A DNA stretch of 26,946 bases from Planctomycetaceae bacterium UBA2972 (GTDB lineage: Bacteria > Planctomycetota > Planctomycetia > Pirellulales > Pirellulaceae), in NCBI GenBank assembly GCA_002348315.1, contig DEAW01000014.1, forward strand, positions 7,415-34,360, in the 5' to 3' direction. Each line of letters opens with the position of its first letter. Position 1 is the stretch's first letter. Shown here one piece after another: positions 22,868 through 26,946 of the stretch. Both the position numbers and the translations under genes were made by a program. The notes under the pieces are model-generated. The model was not told the DNA's origin, searched no databases, and saw only the letters and a program-made list of their open reading frames with translations.

Positions 22868-24133
22868 TTAAACCAATTCAGCAATCGGCTGACGATGATC
22901 CAATAGGTACTGAGGACGACCGTTTGGATCAATCAGTTGCGTTGTCTCGCAGTTGATTCCCATGTTGTGGTAGAGCGTCGCAATGACCTCCTGGAAATGA
23001 ACCGGGCGATCCTTGGCATACTCAGCGTTTTTACTTGATGTACCAATCGCCTGACCTAGTCGCATGCCACCACCAGCCATAAAGGCCATTGCCAATCGAG
23101 GCCAGTGATCCCGGCCAGCTTTGCTATTCACACGAGGAGTTCGCCCAAATTCTCCCCAAACAATCAAAGTGACATCCTGATCCAGTCCACGCTCGCTAAG
23201 ATCAGTAATCAATGTGCTCACCGCCATATCTAATTCAGCAAGTCGCGTCTTGAGGCTCTTGAAATTATTGCTGTGAGTGTCCCACCCGCCGGACTGAACT
23301 GTGACAACCCTGGAACCTGCCTCCACCAATCGCCGAGCGATCAGTAGATTTTTGTACGTGTTTCCATATTGCTTCACTTTGGAGGGCTCTTCCAGTTTTA
23401 AATCCAGAGCATCAGCGACACTACCGGATGTCACCAATTCAGCAGCTTGTTGTGTGTAACTATCCAAAGCATCTAGCTGGCCGGTCGAGTCGATGTCGCG
23501 ACGAATCTGATCCAGCGAACCGAGCAGTTGACGACGGTTATTTAATCGCTCTTCAGTGATACTCCTAAGCTTGAGATCTGTTCCACTCGGCTTGTAGGGG
23601 CGGTAGACAGGGCCTAAGTAACCCGGCTCACCACCCATATAAGAAATATATGGAGGTGCTCCTGTATCTGCGGCTCCCTGAAGTCGAGCGATCACGCTAC
23701 CAAAGTAGGGACGACCACCGACATTGCTTAAGTCTCGGTTGTTGTAACCCGTAGACGTATGGAAGTGACTATGTGAATTCTGCATGCCGACCAAAGATCG
23801 AATCACAGCAAACTTGTCTGCCATCGTCGACAATTGAGGCATGTGCTCACAAATATCCAACCCCGGAACGTTGGTATGGATCGGATTGAATTCACCTCGA
23901 AACTCAGACGGAGCTTCAGGCTTGAGGTCAAACATATCCTGATGAGAAGGACCTCCAGCCAGATGAAGGTGAATCACAGCCTTGTTGCTGCTCGTGATTC
24001 CGGCATTGGATTCTGCTTGCAAAATCGCTGGGAGACTCATTGCACCCAAGCCACCGCCACCGATTTGAAGAAAATCTCTTCGACTCAATCCATCGCAGAA
24101 TCCGTGTACATGCTTCTTAAAGATCTTTAGCAT
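22868..24133 (-). CDS. DUF1501 protein with Tat signal
   Basis: The 421-residue protein carries a twin-arginine export motif SRRDFLQIGGGG (17-28) and the DUF1501 (sulfatase-like fold) landmarks HLHLAGGPSHQDMFDLKP (about 56-73), QNSHSHFHTSTGY, VVTVQSGGWDTHSNNF, VIVWGEFGRTPRVN and AGRDHWPRLAMAFMAGGGM. Such proteins are abundant in planctomycetes and usually stand next to a DUF1549/DUF1553 cytochrome-type gene; no such partner lies within this window, so this copy is single or its partner is elsewhere. Substrate unknown. AGGGG lies nine bases before the ATG. A hairpin terminator follows the stop, and a 190-base gap lies upstream, so it is a single-gene unit. Confidence 0.9.
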   Translation of the reverse strand: MLKIFKKHVHGFCDGLSRRDFLQIGGGGLGAMSLPAILQAESNAGITSSNKAVIHLHLAGGPSHQDMFDLKPEAPSEFRGEFNPIHTNVPGLDICEHMPQLSTMADKFAVIRSLVGMQNSHSHFHTSTGYNNRDLSNVGGRPYFGSVIARLQGAADTGAPPYISYMGGEPGYLGPVYRPYKPSGTDLKLRSITEERLNNRRQLLGSLDQIRRDIDSTGQLDALDSYTQQAAELVTSGSVADALDLKLEEPSKVKQYGNTYKNLLIARRLVEAGSRVVTVQSGGWDTHSNNFKSLKTRLAELDMAVSTLITDLSERGLDQDVTLIVWGEFGRTPRVNSKAGRDHWPRLAMAFMAGGGMRLGQAIGTSSKNAEYAKDRPVHFQEVIATLYHNMGINCETTQLIDPNGRPQYLLDHRQPIAELV

Positions 24134-24323
24134 TTTGCAGCCCCTGTTACTCGCATAAATTCAAACCCTGGACCTCCGCAGATGATCCAACCGGTGCTTA
24201 CTATTATATACGGCACTTCAACCCCGAAATTCGATTAAAATCCGGAGGCATGTTAAACGAGGAAAGCTAGCTCAGGCTGATCCCCCTCATCCTAGGGGAA
24301 TCGCATCAGTTAGACGTACTACT

Positions 24324-25367
24324 CTAGATGCTTACCGAACTTCCAAGTTGGGCCGATTCGGCTTGTTTGTAGCAAAGTGTAATTGCGTCACGTGCCAACT
24401 CTCCACCAAGCAGCGAGGAAGGCTGTCCCGTTTCGATCGCTCCTACAGCTTCCTGAATTTCCATGACAAAGGAATCAACCGGGTCTCCGGAACCTAAGTC
24501 CGGGCGAACAACAGCACCTTCCGCATCATAGATCTTAAAAGGTGATAATTCGGACTCATCAGCCAGGACTGCAGACGAGAATTGCATGGTTGCCTTTTCG
24601 AAATGCGCTTCAAAGTTGTGCATAAACGGACGCCCTTGCTGATTGATCACTCCACTATTGGATGTCACAACGAGATCGGAATCGTCAAAGTCAAAAACGG
24701 TACTACAATACTCGACGGTATCGTCACGAAAACGTCCACGCGTGTTTACGGCCGTGGGCATACCAAAGAGAAATCTGATCAAGTGGGCATCATGCACGTG
24801 GAGGTCGATCAATGGCCCCCCCACTTTGTCTTCACTCCAAAAATCCTTGCCTAACCAAAGCGGATCAGAAATCACACGATTGAAATGGCCACCAAGTAAC
24901 TTCCCGTACTCGCCTGACGTGACGGCGTTGCGTAAAACTGTGTATTCGGGAAAGAACGGAAGAACATGAGCAACCATTGCCTGGCGATTATTCTGCGAGG
25001 CGACTTCAACGATGCTCTCACAATCTGCTGCGGTTAGTGCCATGGGCTTTTCTATGAACACATGCTTGCCCGCTTCCAATGCTTTTATGGCAACCTCTGC
25101 ATGAAGATCCGGCGGTAGGCAGATGTCGATCAGGTCGATCGATTCATCGGCGATTAATTCGTCGATATCCGAATAACACGACCAACCGGAAACGTCGACC
25201 TGTGCGCCAGGAGGACCGAAGTTACCCTGAATTCCGGTCCAGTCACCATTACGTTTTGCCTCGTTCCTAGTGCAGATCGCTCCGATTTGAACTCCGTCTG
25301 TCTTTTGGTAGGCAAGATAATGAATCCAGCCCATGAATCCGATGCCCGTGATTCCTACATTTACCAT
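24324..25367 (-). CDS. Gfo/Idh/MocA family oxidoreductase
   Basis: The 347-residue cytoplasmic protein has a Rossmann NAD(P)-binding domain with GIGFMG (8-13), LIDICLPPDLHAEVAIKALEAGKHVFIEKP with E106-K107-P108, and a C-terminal substrate domain containing GGPLIDLHVHDAHLIRFLFG (about 183-202) with the Asp/His typical of inositol- or sugar-dehydrogenases. Reaction: NAD(P)-linked oxidation of a sugar or cyclitol, exact substrate unknown. GGAAGGA lies eight bases before the ATG. It follows the rhamnulokinase gene by 27 bases and is probably in the same operon, which suggests a sugar-use role. In contrast to the copy at 10996-12021 it has no signal peptide and keeps the glycine loop. Confidence 0.88.
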   Translation of the reverse strand: MVNVGITGIGFMGWIHYLAYQKTDGVQIGAICTRNEAKRNGDWTGIQGNFGPPGAQVDVSGWSCYSDIDELIADESIDLIDICLPPDLHAEVAIKALEAGKHVFIEKPMALTAADCESIVEVASQNNRQAMVAHVLPFFPEYTVLRNAVTSGEYGKLLGGHFNRVISDPLWLGKDFWSEDKVGGPLIDLHVHDAHLIRFLFGMPTAVNTRGRFRDDTVEYCSTVFDFDDSDLVVTSNSGVINQQGRPFMHNFEAHFEKATMQFSSAVLADESELSPFKIYDAEGAVVRPDLGSGDPVDSFVMEIQEAVGAIETGQPSSLLGGELARDAITLCYKQAESAQLGSSVSI

Positions 25368-25394
25368 TCTTACGTCCTTCCAATCTCTCTGCTG

Positions 25395-26882
25395 TTAAGA
25401 GATGATGCTCGCAAAGCGTTCTGCGGCTTCACTCCAATCATACGATGTATCAGGGATATATGTTTCTACCGCAAAACTATTCGTGACAATTTGTCGAGCT
25501 TCTGCGACAGAACTGACTGCGCCGTTCGCGATCAACTGTACTAATAAATTGCCTGTTGCCGTCGCTTCCATGGGCCCCGCAATGACAGTGCGTTGACAGG
25601 CGTCCGCTGTCATTTGGCAAAGTAATTTGTTTTGTGTACCTCCACCGACAATATGCACCAACTCAATCGAGCCCTTGGTTAGTGATTCGAGCATACCCAG
25701 AACTGAGTGGTATTTAAGTGCCAGGCTTTCGAGTGCACAGCGTATGATCGCTCCCGGAGTTTCCGGTACGGTTTGGCCGGTATTGCTACAAAAACGTTGA
25801 ATTGCCTCAGGCATAGATTCAGGCATAGCAAATGAAGGGTCATCTGGATCGATAAAGGAAACCAACGGCGTGCTCTCCTCAGCCAGTTCCACCAACTGCC
25901 CCCAACCATACTCTGTTCCGGCTTCCAGCCAGGCGTCACGGCATTGTTGCACAATCCACAGCCCGGTGATGTTCTTGAGCACACGTACGCTGCCACCAAC
26001 TCCGCCTTCATTCGTGAAATTGAGGTCTAAACATTGTTGGTTGATGATAGGGTCAGCAACTTCGACTCCCATCAAGGACCAGGTTCCACTACTGATGTAG
26101 CACCAGTTGGGTTGGTTACTGAGCGGCTCAGTTGAAGGTACTGCCATGACAGCACTGGCAGTATCGTGAGTGCCGGGTAGGACGACTTCGATTTCTGCAT
26201 TGCCAACTTCCTTGGCAACCGATGATCTGAGTTTGCCTAATTTAGTTCCGGGTTGAGCGATCTCTCCAAGGATCTTTGCTGGCAGGCCAAATTGATCCAT
26301 CAATCCGGTGGCCCATTGGTTAGTAGCCGGATTTAACAATTGCGTCGTCGTCGCATTGGTAAATTCATTAACCTTTTCGCCAGTGAGTAGCCAATTGAAT
26401 AAGTCGGGGATCATCAACAGTGATTCTGCAAATTCGAGAATCGGTGATTCACGTCGCTGCAGTGCCAGCAATTGGAAGAGCGAATTGATCTGCATGAATT
26501 GGAGACCGGTTTGAGCAAAAATCTCTTCACGACTGACTCGTTCAAACCCCCACTCCAGGATTCCGTCTAATTGCGAGTCACGATAATGAAATGGGTTACT
26601 GATCAGTTCATCGTTTTTTCCTAGTAAGCCGAAGTCAACTCCCCAGGTATCGAGGCCCAGACTGACAATTCGTTCACCGTATTGCTCCTGAGCTGCAGAC
26701 AGTCCACTGACAATGTGGTCCCATTGTTTTAGCATATCCCAGTACATACGATCGTTGGCCGCCGTACCGCTATTGCTAAATCGGTAGACTTCTTCCAAAG
26801 CGACCTTTTGCCCGTCAAATTCGCCAGCAACCACGCGCCCGCTAGAGCCACCAATATCAACTGCCAAATAAACTTGCTGCAT
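25395..26882 (-). CDS. rhaB: rhamnulokinase
   Basis: The 495-residue protein belongs to the FGGY sugar-kinase family. VYLAVDIGGSSGRVVAGEF at the N-terminus, LGLDTWGVDFGLL (about 94-106), LLMIPDLFNWLLTG, NATTTQLLNP, VVLPGTHDTASAV, YISSGTWSLMGVE, and the GGGTQNKLLCQMTADACQRTVIAGPMEATATGN region together fit L-rhamnulose kinase, which makes L-rhamnulose 1-phosphate. The DTWGVDFGLL motif in particular distinguishes RhaB from xylulokinases and glycerol kinases. Length is standard (about 490). GGGAGGA lies just before the ATG. Isomerase and aldolase genes of the pathway are not in the window and may lie to the right; the Gfo/Idh gene is downstream in the same operon. Confidence 0.9.
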   Translation of the reverse strand: MQQVYLAVDIGGSSGRVVAGEFDGQKVALEEVYRFSNSGTAANDRMYWDMLKQWDHIVSGLSAAQEQYGERIVSLGLDTWGVDFGLLGKNDELISNPFHYRDSQLDGILEWGFERVSREEIFAQTGLQFMQINSLFQLLALQRRESPILEFAESLLMIPDLFNWLLTGEKVNEFTNATTTQLLNPATNQWATGLMDQFGLPAKILGEIAQPGTKLGKLRSSVAKEVGNAEIEVVLPGTHDTASAVMAVPSTEPLSNQPNWCYISSGTWSLMGVEVADPIINQQCLDLNFTNEGGVGGSVRVLKNITGLWIVQQCRDAWLEAGTEYGWGQLVELAEESTPLVSFIDPDDPSFAMPESMPEAIQRFCSNTGQTVPETPGAIIRCALESLALKYHSVLGMLESLTKGSIELVHIVGGGTQNKLLCQMTADACQRTVIAGPMEATATGNLLVQLIANGAVSSVAEARQIVTNSFAVETYIPDTSYDWSEAAERFASIIS

Positions 26883-26946
26883 CGCATTCCTCCCACATGA
26901 ATCCCTCCATTCTAATTAAATAGGTGCCACCCACTCTATCCCCCTC

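Noticed and set aside
22537..22932. Minus-strand reading frame of 131 codons between the DUF1501 and S41 genes
   Set aside because: It runs through the DUF1501 3' end and its terminator and into the protease start in another frame, and has no family features.
24134..24323. Possible tRNA or terminator in the gap upstream of DUF1501
   Set aside because: No cloverleaf can be formed; the GATCCCC/GGGGAATC stem near 24279-24302 has a bulge and no U-run, so it is left uncalled.

Overview
The window looks like chromosomal DNA of a planctomycete (Planctomycetota). The main clues are a Tat-exported DUF1501 protein, exported and cytoplasmic Gfo/Idh/MocA oxidoreductases, a zinc-ribbon plus GYF_2-like membrane protein, an NHL-repeat secreted protein, a DUF2088 (LarA-like) protein of the form I associate with this phylum, a fused CysNC and a secreted S41 protease with a long N-terminal domain. 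Base composition is moderate and even, and I see no prophage, insertion sequence, CRISPR array, rRNA or tRNA. Twenty-three protein genes are supported, and they leave no gene-free stretch above 300 bases.

Layout. 210-5621 is mostly plus strand: a LarA-like protein, a YgfZ-like folate-binding protein, one minus-strand hypothetical gene (2339-2860), then a tight run of Nudix hydrolase, M29 aminopeptidase and an RmlD-like SDR protein. 5767-7150 holds two cell-envelope proteins of unknown role, closed by a strong terminator. 7342-8920 is purE-mtnA with overlapping ends, meeting a convergent octaheme cytochrome c gene (8924-10900, minus) with only 3 bases between stop codons. Then come a secreted Gfo/Idh/MocA protein and a secreted NHL-repeat protein (both minus), an RraA-like protein and a type I glutamine synthetase (plus).

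From 15656 to the end all genes are on the minus strand: cysD-cysNC (sulfate activation to PAPS), rsmG (16S rRNA methylation), a second, type II glutamine synthetase, a periplasmic S41 protease, DUF1501, and at the right edge a rhamnulokinase followed by a Gfo/Idh/MocA oxidoreductase (transcribed rhaB first).

The genes are mainly housekeeping and central metabolism: nitrogen assimilation (two unrelated glutamine synthetases 4 kb apart), sulfate assimilation, purine synthesis and methionine salvage, and sugar use. I did not find a convincing new defence or mobile system. The most interesting items are smaller: a LarA-like protein without the cofactor-binding residues, an SDR protein lacking both the active-site Thr and Lys, an octaheme exported cytochrome, a 14-bp tandem repeat that begins in the last codons of glnA, a duplicated start region in the NHL gene, and several inverted or phased direct repeats in promoter regions. 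Start codons were moved inward from the longest reading frame where overlap, ribosome-binding site or domain limits favoured it; each case is stated in its entry.
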